NCBI GenBank assembly: GCA_019454045.1
Contig: SKCR01032801.1
Span: forward strand, 21,551 to 85,550
Direction of reading: 5' to 3'
Origin: Zanthoxylum bungeanum
Taxonomy: Eukaryota > Streptophyta > Magnoliopsida > Sapindales > Rutaceae
DNA length: 64,000 bases
Part shown: in pieces, positions 48,577 to 59,505 of the stretch
Position numbering within the stretch: the first letter of the stretch is position 1
Layout of the letters: each line of letters starts with the position of its first letter
Notes under the pieces: generated by a model
What the model was told of the DNA's origin: nothing
Seen by the model: only the letters and a program-made list of their open reading frames with translations
The model's database searches: none
Position numbers and translations under genes: made by a program

Positions 48577-51053
48577 TGAAGTTGGTGCTTGGAGTGCCAA
48601 TCCGATTTGTACATTTTATTATTTATTAATAAAATAACTATATTTTTCATTTCATACCTTATAATGGTATTGTCATTATGCATATTAGATTGATGTATAG
48701 ATATTCTAAGAATGACATCGACCTCAAAATAGTCTTGACACTACGTGTAAACTATTCTTAAAGTAAATATTCATAGTCGTTGGTTTTGGAATAACGGTCG
48801 AATTTCTATAACCTAGAAGACTAACATATGTCGTATATTGGAATTGGAGTTCCAAAGGTTTAACTCGATGTACCATGAGTTTTGAAAACTCGTATATACA
48901 TATGGGTATTCGTTGAAGCGAATACTGAATGACTCATATGTGATTCCTAAGAGTTGGAAGTACACACCACCGTCAATAGGAATCTCCTCGAGTCGAGTAG
49001 CATATGTAATCCTTTGACTATAGGATAACATTGATTTTGTGTGAGATCCTCCACACTTTGATGCCATGTATGTCAGAAACCTTTCATGGTCTGGCCTCTA
49101 GATATTTGTTGGGTGTAGACCGATGCACTCAGTAATCAAGTGCGAAGCAAGATAGGATCCGTCGGCTCATATGTGTACCATAAGGGGTTTAGGTATCCAT
49201 GTGAGTTAAGTCACGATTCTTAAAGACTTTGGCCAAAGCCGATCACCTAGGGTGGATCGCATCTGTTGTAAAGAATCGTGGACATGTCGACATGAGATGT
49301 GTGTCTTGGAAACTTGATGGTATATTATATGTTTCCTAAGCACAACTCAGATAGCCTACGACGGAGGGATTGTTAAACATATGTGATGACCTCGACTTAT
49401 ATAGTTCAGAAAGGTCTTTCGTGTTCTTCGTGAATTCGGGGGTGGCCGAATTGCATACATATTAGCTAGGCTTATATGACGAACATTTCTGAACTTAGAG
49501 AGTCTCAATATAAAGTGTACTCATTGAGCACTTGGGTAGCCGATTATTTTTTATAAAAGATAATATTCGATATTATAATTATCAACTAAGATAATCAAGT
49601 GTTATTGGATAACATTGATTATTTACTTTGACCTAATTGGATTAATTGGATTAATTCAATAATTACACAAGGGCTTTATTATAAAATCATAATTATATCC
49701 ACCATTTGAGGATATTATGGTAATTGTAAGTATGTAATAATAGGTGGTTTTGGATTGATTTAATTGGATTAAATCAAAGTGGCAAACATTGAACTAATCC
49801 ATTTCCTAATCCTTGGGTTGATTTAATTGGATTAAATCAAAGTGGGAGACAATGGAGATTAGTCACACCTAATTATACATATTTGGACAAATTGGATTAA
49901 GCCCACTTAAAAGTTGATTAGAACTTTTATTGATTAAAAATTGCCTAAGTTTTGCTATAAATAGCAAGCTTTAGGAAGATTTTAATTACAAGTACAAGCA
50001 TAAGCAAAAGCTTGAGTAAGCTATACACAAGGTTTTAATTACAAGAACATTAATAAACATAAGCAAATTCTTAGAGATATTAGCCTAAGTTAGAGAAGTG
50101 TTTAGAGAAGCTTGTGAGGTCTCTACAACATTTCATCTAGGAGAAATCAAGATTGGATCTTGAAGTGAATCTTGGAAGCATTGGAAACAAGATTGGATCT
50201 TGAAGTCAAGCTTGCACACGTTGGAGGTTCTCCAACAATTTCAACAAATGAGAGGTAGATTGGATCTTGCATCAAACTTACTAGGTAAAGTTTGATCTTC
50301 TCCTAAGCTATGTTTATTTGTGTATTAGATGCATGATCACATAGCTTAATGTTGAATAAGGCTAATCAATTGTGTTAGGATACTTTAGAAGTATAAACAC
50401 AACATGCTTATAATTTAGGTCAAAGATGTTCATGTTGGACATGGAACAATTAATAAGAGTTTGGAACTGTAGATTAAAGCTTAGAGCATTCTAGAATCAC
50501 TTGACCACCTTTGGGTGACCTAGAATTGTTCACGAGATATTTCTAATTGGGATTCTAAAATTTGTTTGTGTATTGGATTCAAAATTTACGCAAATGCATA
50601 TTTAGAATAAATTTGTGTTTTTGGAAAAATATTTGATACTTTGAAAAAACTTGATTTTTATTCTATAACATGTGTTGAAGTAGGTTTTGAAATTAAAAAT
50701 TAATTTTGAGTGTTTAGGGAAGACTGGAAATTATTAGGGTCAAAGACCCTAATTGCTTCAGCTCACTGGAATGTGAGCTGAAGCTTTGAATCATTAAGAA
50801 ATGAATTAAAAAAAAAAAACAGTGTGCGCGGGCACTGTTCACGCGTGTACGTGTACGAGCCAATTTTGTTTTCGCTCGTTTTTTAGCATGCAAACTTCGA
50901 TTCAGTCCCGGTTTTTCCTATACACTCATAATAAAATATAGTATTGCATTAAATAATTTAAAATTACACCCATACTTGATTTCCATGGGTTAGACCCATT
51001 TCCGCTGCCTGGGGCACCGATCCGACCCTAGGGGTTCCACAACTGCCCCAACA
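48577..51053 (+). repeat. Solo copia LTR (plus)
   Basis: TGAAGTTGGTGCTTGGAGTG to CTGCCCCAACA, 2477 bp, same family as 27062-29579. Flanking bases (TATGA and ATATA) are not a clean duplication. It interrupts copia C between the RT tail and RNase H. A TATA box CTATAAATAG lies at 49955-49964. No ORF. Confidence 0.82.
49955..49964 (+). promoter_or_regulatory. TATA box in solo LTR
   Basis: CTATAAATAG about 1380 bp into the LTR, the only strong TATA match on this strand of the repeat. Confidence 0.6.
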
Positions 51054-51415
51054 ATATATTTTGGTAAGGATATAATCCTTAGAGGGTATTTAAATTTTAT
51101 TTTTGAGATAATCGTGGATTCTACGAAATCTATATTTGGATCAGTATTCACCCTCGGTGGTGGAGCCGTAGTATGGAGGAGTATAAAGCAATCTTACATT
51201 GCTGACTCCACTGTGGACGCTAAGTGTGTAGTAATTTGTGAAGCAACTAAGGAAGCAATATGGCTCCGTAACTTTTTATGAGATTTGGAAGTTGTTCGAG
51301 ATATGGATGAACCATTCACAATTTATGGTGATAATAGTGGTGCAGTAGCGAATTCCAAAGAACTAAAAAGCCATAAGAAGTGGAAGTATATAAAGAATAA
51401 ATATCATCTCATTAG
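51054..51415 (+). pseudogene. Copia C, fragment 4: RNase H, first part
   Basis: It contains GGGAVVWRSIKQSYIADSTV (near 51160), a decayed EA(T/E)KEAIWL stretch near 51240 and DNSGAVANSKELKSHKKWKY (near 51330). It is cut after YHLI by a small transposon. The codons after the insertion (REIVQ) continue the domain. Confidence 0.9.
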
Positions 51416-51763
51416 TAAGGATGGCAAAAAAATCCGGACCTGGTCTGGCCCGTCCGGGGGAAGAAAATCTCGGGCCGGGCCCTAAAAGTATAGGCCCGGC
51501 TCGGGCTCGATACATTAAGCCCGGGCTTAAAAAAATATTTCACATTATTTATATTTATATAATAAATTATATATATATATAATAAATTATAAATATGTAT
51601 AATTTTTTATTAATAAAAAATCGGGCCAGATAAATCCCGGCCCGGCCCCGACAGACACTCCGATCGGGCTTTTCCCGGGCCTGGGCCAAAATTTTGAATG
51701 TCGAGCTCGGGCCGGGCATATCAAATCCCGGGCCCGGCCCGACCCGACCCATTTTCATACTTA
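51416..51763. mobile_element. hAT-like MITE inserted in copia C RNase H
   Basis: 348 bp with imperfect termini TAAGGATGGCAAAA and (reverse) TAAGTATGAAAA. It is flanked by CTCATTAG (51408-51415) and CTTATTAG (51764-51771), an 8-bp TSD with one mismatch. Removing it and one TSD restores the RNase H reading order. The interior is very GC-rich at both sides (GGGCCGGGCC-type palindromes) around an AT core. No ORF for a transposase, so non-autonomous. Confidence 0.82.
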
Positions 51764-51771
51764 CTTATTAG

Positions 51772-51908
51772 GGAGATAGTGCAGATAACATCTGTAGAGA
51801 ATTTGGCTAATCTGTTTAAAAATACCTTGATGCCTAAGTGTTTAAGGGTTACCTATAGGGTTTTGGATTATACGATATATCTCATTTGCTCTAGTATAAG
51901 TGTGAGAT
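51772..51908 (+). pseudogene. Copia C, fragment 5: RNase H end and polypurine tract
   Basis: REIVQITSVENLANLFKNTL then PKCLR, the usual copia RNase H end, with a stop only after further read-through. AAGTGTGAGAT (51898-51908) is a one-base variant of the usual polypurine tract. Confidence 0.85.
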
Positions 51909-52327
51909 TGTCGAGATATATGCCCTAGAGCATAATGCAATATGCAAACAAAATTTTATTTCAAGTAATAAGTGATGCAATTTTACAATCATATGATTAA
52001 AAAAAGTATTTTTTCACATATGATTTTTCATCATACTTATATTATTTATTTATTGTAGAGCATTTTAATAAAAGTCTATATTTTTTAAATTTGTGGTCGT
52101 GGGGAAGTAACTTATTGTTCAGTTGTTGGGGTTTTTCAACCGTTATTTTTTAAAATCATTGTGGAAATTAAAAATATTATTACATCAAGTATATTAATGT
52201 GAGAATAAATTATTAATTTAGGCGTCTCATTTTCATATTATCAACTTAATTTTTAAAAATCTTCAAACACGTATATTCTGAACAATTTCATATAAATGTA
52301 TAATTAAAATTTACTTTGTTTTAAATC
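51909..52327 (+). repeat. Copia C 3' LTR, truncated
   Basis: It starts TGTCGAGATATATGCCCTAG, similar to the start of the copia G LTR (minus, 55458). Similarity is lost after a few hundred bases and no CA end is seen, so the rest was deleted or displaced. Confidence 0.65.
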
Positions 52328-53373
52328 TGTTGACAATGATTTTTTCGTTCTAAGGGTAATATGAGAAATTAACCCCTCGAATAAACCTCCATCGACAGTG
52401 AATTTGTTTATTTAGATAAATCACAGAGTTTACGTAGTTCGGCGGAGAATGACTTCTACCTACATCCACGGGAGAAAAAAGGTGTATTTTATTACTACTC
52501 AGGGACAAGACCGACTTGAGCGACAATGGAGAAATGAACTTATAAAGTTATAAAACACCTTAGGTCTTACACAAGCCCGGTAAAATTCTCTCAAGGGGTC
52601 GGGTCACTGACCAACTTTCTCTCTCTATCACTAGTTCTTAAGCTCTTAGTTTTTTACAAGTAGTGAGATGCAAAATTTACTAACTCTTGAATCTGAGACT
52701 ACAACCCCTTTATATAGGCTTCCAAATTCAATATTCCACCACCTCTGGAGTCATCCCATGTCACATTGCCATCATTTCCATCACAACTATCCTTAAATTG
52801 GCCAATCAGATCAATCCATTCCATTGTTACTGTACCGAACTATATCGGCCATTGGCGGCTCTGCTCTGCCACATCTCTGTCACTCCACCGGACTATGGCG
52901 GTTGGCATAGGCTACTTCCAATGAGAACCGTTTCTTTCCCACAATCATCATTAGCCTTTTAGAAGTTTATCTTCTCACATAGGTCATACGTCACATGACT
53001 TCAATACAGGTCGGCCTGTGATCACATCTTCATTCCTCGAGTCGGCATACCAAGGCAGATGATACAATCAAAGCTCTTTTTACCTCTCTCAACTAGGTCG
53101 GGTTGACATATATGGACTTCATCGGATTGGTTTCAACATATTTCAAGAGAATCCTAAATTCATCACACCTTCATGAGATCGGGTCAGCATCAATGATTTC
53201 CATGTCTTCAACATATTCTATCCTTTGAAGAACCTTTTTGGATCATGCGGTCGGGTTCCTTATGTCTCTTTGAGTCATTGGTCTTTTATCATGTATTTTT
53301 CCCTAAGTATAATACTTATTCCACCCTTCTTCGGTATTTGAACTTTCCTCGGGCTGAAAAACCACCATCAACA
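52328..53373 (-). repeat. LTR-like sequence of unknown family (minus)
   Basis: On the minus strand it starts TGTTGATGGTGG (53373) and may end CATTGTCAACA (52328). It has a TATA box GCCTATATAAAGG at about 52707-52719. It also carries a stretch like many plant copia LTRs, GTAGATGTAGG... near 52460 and GAACTACGTAAACTC near 52435. No TSD matches and no internal region is attached, so the boundaries are tentative. Confidence 0.45.
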
Positions 53374-53402
53374 TATATCCAATAGTTCTCGGTATCAATG
53401 AG

Positions 53403-55458
53403 TGTAGGAACCACTTTCCTAGTGTAACGGAAGCGGCTTAGGCATGAGGATTAGCCTTGAAAATTTTTTCTTCCATTTCCCGTTGATGGCTGAATCTGAC
53501 CAGCCTCTATTCTGATGTTTTCTTCCATTTTTGACAATACTTCAGCTCTAAAACAACCCCCAAACAATAGCTCAGATCTGATACATTTTACACCCAAGAC
53601 GCGCGCACAACTCACCCAAAATAGCCCTTAATATACGTGTCATATAACAGTGTTTTAGGTCATATTTTTCTCACCAAAACAGCCCCACAACACCATAGAA
53701 TCACCCCTTTGTATTCCCGATTTTTTTGGATTAAACACGAAACAAGCCGAGTCCCAAAATATATATCAATATGCGGCATGTGTATGCAAAAATGAAGAAG
53801 AAGATGATTTTGTTCCAACTCCGAATGACCTTTCATGCTATGTCTCGCAACAAACAAAGATAAGTGTGGGCTTGACTCACAGTCCAATCTCTAAACACTT
53901 TAGAGAAAATTTATCACACCAGAATTTTTCTTTTGTTTTTGTTCACTCTCTTTTTCTTTCAATACTTGAGAGAAAATTTTGAACAAGAAGGTGGCTAAGA
54001 TTTTGAAATTATGAATTAGGGTAAAATAATAACACACTTATCCTTTTATACTTAGGGTTTAATATTTGTGTAAAATCAAAGCAAAAAACCCTTCATATCC
54101 CTAAATCAAATTCGGCCACCACCTTATTTTAGTAACAACAAATTTTGTTTAATGAAAATAATAATTACATTAAACAAGTTACAATAAAAAAATTTGTAAC
54201 AACAAATTTTAAACAATGAGTTTCCAAAATCAAATTTGGAACTCATTAATTCAAAATCAATATATTAAATTATATATCATAATTTAATATTTACAAAAAT
54301 AAAACTTTATATTAAATATAATATAAGGTTACATGTGTGACAAATATATATATTATTAATCCCATTAATAATAATGTATATGTGAGTATATAATTGGACT
54401 ATCTAATTATATTTAATTTGCTACAGTATATCGAGCTAGCATGAGGACCAAATGGACCTACGGGTTCGAGCTCCAATAATCCCGAAATATTAATTAAACT
54501 CTTAATTAAATATTCCGAATTATTAACTTCAAGTTATTCCACTAAAAACCCGAAGATACACTCTCGTTACCGTAGATAGATAATATAAGCCGAACCATGT
54601 TAGTGTCCATCGATATAGTCATTACATACGGATTGGCCATTCACGAGTATCTCATAATAAGAGCCGGGTTATAATGTCTATTATACCCTTCTAATTATTT
54701 TTACCTTAAGTACCATTAAATCTTTAATGAACGATCTATTCATAACCATTATGAATGTTAATCTTTCCATTCGTAATAGAAAGACTCGAGCGCTCTAATC
54801 GTTCAAGTACCGAATCAACCCTTGAGGAGGATACCCATCTACTTCTCGCAAGAAGAAGTGAACTTCATATCTATGTAAACTGTCCACAGCTACACACCAA
54901 ACCATATCCCCAAAGTACGTAGCTATTGGCCGGGATTGCTACACCAACCTCACCATTGTAAATTAAATTACATAGCCTGCCATGCAGGAGTTCGCAGTGC
55001 ACTCAGGATTCAGATCAATCGATACATGACCATCTAGTAGATTGAAATGAATTTCTTTATTTAGCGAATATTATAAGAAACTCATTTCTATCTGGGTTCA
55101 GTCCTATATGATCACATCATATAAGGTGCCTCCATTCTCATGTCACCACATGGACGATCCCGAATCAAGGTCGCCAAATAATTATAGAATGGACCGCATC
55201 TATAGATAAACTGCAAACAAAGTACCCGCTTTGTTTGTTATCTATAGACTATTTTAGATTAGTAAATTTAGACTTAAATCCTCTTGTGTATGACAATTAT
55301 ACACTAAGTTTGAAGACACATAAGTAATCAAGGGTAAACAAGATAATTCATAATATGTGACTTAAATCAAACATTTGATAAATGAATAATGCATCTTTTA
55401 TTTCATAATAAATACTTTTGTTTACATTACATGAAGCTCTAGAGAATATATCCCAATA
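53403..55458 (-). repeat. Copia G 3' LTR
   Basis: On the minus strand it runs from TATTGGGATATATTCTCTAG (TG mutated to TA) to GTGGTTCCTACA, 2056 bp. No gene inside; the minus ORF at 53660-53887 has no domain. Confidence 0.85.
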
Positions 55459-55471
55459 ATCTCCCACTTGT
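55459..55471 (-). promoter_or_regulatory. Polypurine tract of copia G
   Basis: Plus strand ATCTCCCACTTG reads CAAGTGGGAGAT on the minus strand, next to the LTR. Confidence 0.88.
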
Positions 55472-56030
55472 ATTAGTACAAATGGGACATGTCACGTAAT
55501 CCTATACCATCTAGGTGACCTTAAAACACTTTAGCCGATAAGGTTTTTGTAAACGGATTAGCCAGGTTCTCTATGGATGCAATCTTCGTGACAGAAACGT
55601 CTCATCTCTGCACTATCTCCCTGATGAGATGATATTTTCTCTCTATATGCTTCCCCTCTTGTGGATTTTTGGTTATTTGGAATTCGCCACTATACCATTA
55701 TTATCGCAATAAAATGTGTGTGGTTTATCTATATCTAGAACAACTTCTTGATCTCCCAAGAATTTCTGGAGCCAGACTGTTTCCTTAGCTGCTCGTAAAC
55801 TACTACATACTCAGTCTCTATGGTGGAGTCAGCAATACAATATTTCTTTATGCTCCCCCACACAATAGCCGCAACACCTAGGGTAAATACTAGAATCAAC
55901 ATCTGAATGAAAATCAGAGTTCGTATATCCCATGAGGATCATATCATCACCAGAATATACAAGCATATAATTTCTCGTTCTATTAAGATACCTGAGAATA
56001 TGTTTCACCGCCACCCAATGATCTAATCAT
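55472..56030 (-). pseudogene. Copia G RNase H (degenerate)
   Basis: It reads AVKHILRYLNRTRNYMLVYS (55950-56010) then YTNSDFHSDVDSS. The middle (EHKEILYC near 55835) and the C-terminal part toward 55540 (ENLANPF-like, near 55555) are in other frames with stops. Confidence 0.85.
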
Positions 56031-56960
56031 GGGTTAGACTGAAACCTACTGACTACTCCCACTGTAAAATAAATGTCTAGTCTCATGCATAACATAGAAT
56101 ACATTAGACTACCGACTGATGAGGCATCATTTCCTCAACTCCTTGAGGTGTCTTAGGAGACTATTCCTTTGACAAATGAATTCCATGTCATAATGGAAAA
56201 TTATCTTTCTTGGAATTCTGCATTCCAAATCGCACAAAGATCTTGTCAATATAGGATGTCTGAGATATAGCTAACATTCGTCTCTTGTGATCCCGAATGA
56301 TCTGGATCCCAAGTACATAACTAGCATCTCCCAAATCTTTCATTTGGAATTGGTTAGCTAGCCAAGCTTTCACTTCCGATAATACTTTTACATCGTTCCC
56401 AATGAGTAAAATATCATCGATGTACAAAATGAGAAAAACCATATTTTCGTCAATGACACACTTGTATACACAAGGCTTATCGACGTTATGCTTAAAATTA
56501 TAAAACTTGATCGTGGTATCAAATCTTATGTTCCAAGATTGAGATGTTTGCTTAAGTCCATAAATGGACCTTTGTAGCTGGCAAACCTTTTGCTTTTGAC
56601 CTTGGGCTATGAACCCCACTAGTTATACCATATAGATACACTCATCAATATTGCCATTCAAAAATGTAGTCTTGACGTCCATATACCAAATCTCATAGTC
56701 ATAAAATACGTCAATGGAGAGAAGAGTGTAGATGGATTTAAGCATGACGACTGGCGAGAAAGTCTCCTCATTTTTAACTCTATATTTCTAGGTATAACCC
56801 TTGACCACTAGCCTAGCCTTGAAGGTCTATACCTTCTCATATGCTCCCCTCTTTCTCTTGTAGATCCACTTGCAACATATAAGTTTTACCCCATCAGGTG
56901 GTCTACAAGTTCCCAGACTGAGTTGGAGTACATTGACTCCATCTTGAGGTTCATGACTTT
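56031..56960 (-). pseudogene. Copia G reverse transcriptase (degenerate)
   Basis: A 143-codon open stretch (56188-56616) carries QKVCQLQRSIYGLKQTSQSW, the catalytic YIDDILLIGND (YVDD variant, near 56400) and MKDLGDASYVLGIQIIRD. The upstream part with the GCKW-type box and KTTFLNGN (near 56660) has frameshifts and stops. Only these breaks separate it from a full-length RT. Confidence 0.9.
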
Positions 56961-58222
56961 GAGCTATTCCTCTTTATCAGAATCATCAATTGCACTAAGA
57001 TAGGTCAATGGATCATCTACACCATCACTGGATGCGACAACTTGTTCCTCTCCAACTCCTAGATAGCGATCAGGTTATCGTACAACCCTCTCACTGCGTC
57101 TAGGTGGAATATCATTCTGACATACTTGCATCTGACGTTTAGATATCGAAATATGATATGTTTCTATCAATTGTTGTTAACGATCGTGTGTTGGTCGAAC
57201 CAACAAGTAACTCCTCAAGTAACACTTTACTTCGAGGTTTGAACTCATTCATATAGTTCTCCTCAAGAAACTTAGATTTTATCGATACAAACACTTTATT
57301 ATCTTCCAAACTATAAAAACACCCACCCCTAGTCTCATCAGAATAGCCTACAAATAGGCACACTTGAGAAGTGGCTCCAACTTAGTTGTCTTATTCTTCA
57401 GTACATGTGCTGGACACCCATATATGTATAAATATCGTAAACTAGCTTTACAACCACTCCACAACTCTAAGGGAGTCTTAGGAACAGACTTAGATGAAAC
57501 TATATTAAGGATATACATTGCTGCTTGCAATGCATATCCCCATAATGAACTAGGCAGTGAATTATAACTAAACAAAGATCTTATCATGTCTAGTAGGGTT
57601 TGATTTCTCCTTTCTGTAACATCATTCTGTTGTGGTGTTCCACGTGTTGTGAACTGAGATACTCTTCCATGCTCAACTAAGAAATCCTCAAAATCTCTAT
57701 CAAGATATTCTCCTCCATGATCCGATTGTAGATTTTGACTGTCTTACCTAATTGGTTCTCAACCTCAGCACGATATGCTTTGAACTTTTCAAAGGTATTT
57801 GACTTGTGTTGTATTAGGTAAACGTACCCATATCTAGAATAATCGTCAATAAATATGACGAAGTATTCATAACCTCCTCGGGCTCTTATATTTATCGGTC
57901 TGCAAACGTCCGAATGTATTAGCTCAAATGGTTGTCTGAATCTTATATATTTTCCAGTAAATGGTCTCTTGGTCATCTTTTCTTCTAGACAAGATTCACA
58001 GACTGGTAAAGTCCCAAGCTTTAACTAGTTTAAAGCTCTGTTCTTTATCAACCTATCTATCCGGTCAAGGATAATATGACCAAGTCTAAGAAGCCATATA
58101 TATGTGTCATCGTGAGAAATCTTTTACCGTTTTATTTTAGGCTTTTCAACCTTAAACATTTCAGTGTTGAGCAATGAATTATGTGTTAGCGGCCTTAATA
58201 CATATAAATTATCTTAAGAGTT
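56961..58222 (-). pseudogene. Copia G integrase (degenerate)
   Basis: From right to left: GAG-pre-integrase near 58000-58100, TKRPFTGK near 57960, first catalytic Asp in LIHSDVC (near 57908), a frameshift near 57735, then the second Asp and the Glu region on the next frame, followed by an open stretch [15 protein letters not shown] (near 57530), [13 protein letters not shown] and the hinge [14 protein letters not shown] (57300-57360). The catalytic positions appear retained but split across frames. Confidence 0.88.
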
Positions 58223-59460
58223 TCATGTGCATATAGTTAATCCATTTCTACCAATAATAACCAAATTATTATTAAATGAAATGGAAAAACTATCATCCAA
58301 AAGTTTAGAAACATAAATAAAATTCCTATGAAAATCAGGAATAAATAACACATTGTTCAAACATAAATAACTATTATTTAAAAAACTTAAACTAGAAACT
58401 CTCACTGCTCTTGTTGAAACGACATCCCATGTCCCGACTCTCTTGGTGTAGTCACCTTCAGCAAGGTCCTTCCATGAATCAAGTAGCTGAAAAAACAAAA
58501 AAAAAAACAAACATGGTTAGTGGATCCAGAATAAAAAATCCATACAGATTTATCATCATCCACTAAAATAGATTCGATAACAAGTAAATCGTATTTGCTT
58601 GTAGCCTTCTTCTCTTTCAGCTCAGAAGGTATTTATGACGGTTCCTTTTCCAATGCCCATCCTTGTTGCAATGGAAACATTTTCCCTTGGGCTTGGAATC
58701 CTTGGAGCTTTCTTGTTCTTCTTCATAGGCTTTGCCTTAGCCTTCCTAGTGCCTTTTTTCTTGTTCTTGACAGATTTAGAAGATTCAGCAATATTTGCCT
58801 CTCCATTGTGCTTACGAGGATCCACCAGCATGGACTCGTAATGGGTGAGCTCATTTAGCAGTTGAGTAAATTAAAAAAACAACTTGTTTATAACATAGTT
58901 GCTTTTAAATTGAAGGAAACTCTTCGAAAGAGTTTACATGAACATGGTCACCTTGCTACGCTCGTCAATACGAGCTCCATGAGTTTCGACCGTATTGAGA
59001 TAAGTCATCATCCTTAATAAGTCTTCTCAGACTGATGTCCCTTCCTTCATTCTAGAGGTCGTTGCTGAGACCATAGCCTCATGACGTTGTCACTCCGAAG
59101 TCTGCTTGAACATGTCATGCAATGACTCCATCATCAAAGATGTTCTAGCCATTGGCTCATGCTTTGCAGTAAGAACCTCAGACATCCCTGCTAGCAAGTA
59201 GCAGCGGGCTTTCTCGTTGGCCGCGACCCATTTCTGGTAGACATTGCATACAGCTTGGCCAGAATTTCTGGTTGGCTCGGGAGGACATTCCTCCGTCAGG
59301 ACAAACTTAAGGTCTACACAGACTCGAATGGCGTTTATGTTACTTTTCCATTTAACATAATTTTCTCCCGTTAATTTATCATTAGAGAGAATAACAATAA
59401 TTAGAGAAACCGTGGCTGAAATAAAATAAAATTAAAATGTATTTAATATCCATTCATCGC
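58223..59460 (-). pseudogene. Copia G gag and protease region (degenerate)
   Basis: The gag N-terminus GENYVKWKSNINAIRVC (near 59320-59370), then AANEKARCYLLAGMSEVL near 59170-59230, SLMMESLHDMFKQ near 59115, a Lys-rich linker (58700-58790) and the zinc-knuckle remnant near 58660. The protease-tail segment LCLNNVLFIPDFHRNFIYVS (58310-58370) is open. Several stops and a deletion near 58870. Confidence 0.85.
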
Positions 59461-59505
59461 ATATTAAAATCATCAAACATTTAGGCATAAAATTAAAAAT
59501 GATGC

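Larger units (their letters stand above)
53403..59505 (-). mobile_element. Ty1/copia retrotransposon G (minus), 5' part beyond gypsy F
   Basis: Same family as C, convergent with it. The 3' LTR is 53403-55458, followed by polypurine tract, RNase H, RT, integrase and gag in reverse order. Gypsy F inserted at 59505/59506 in its leader or gag start, so the 5' LTR lies outside the window. It is better preserved than C. Confidence 0.88.

Noticed and set aside
51440..51757. Possible CpG-island promoter
   Set aside because: Explained by the GC-rich ends of the hAT-like MITE with its target-site duplication.
58595..58858. Plus-strand ORFs of 68-87 codons with Phe/Leu-rich sequence
   Set aside because: They are antisense to the Lys-rich gag linker of copia G.
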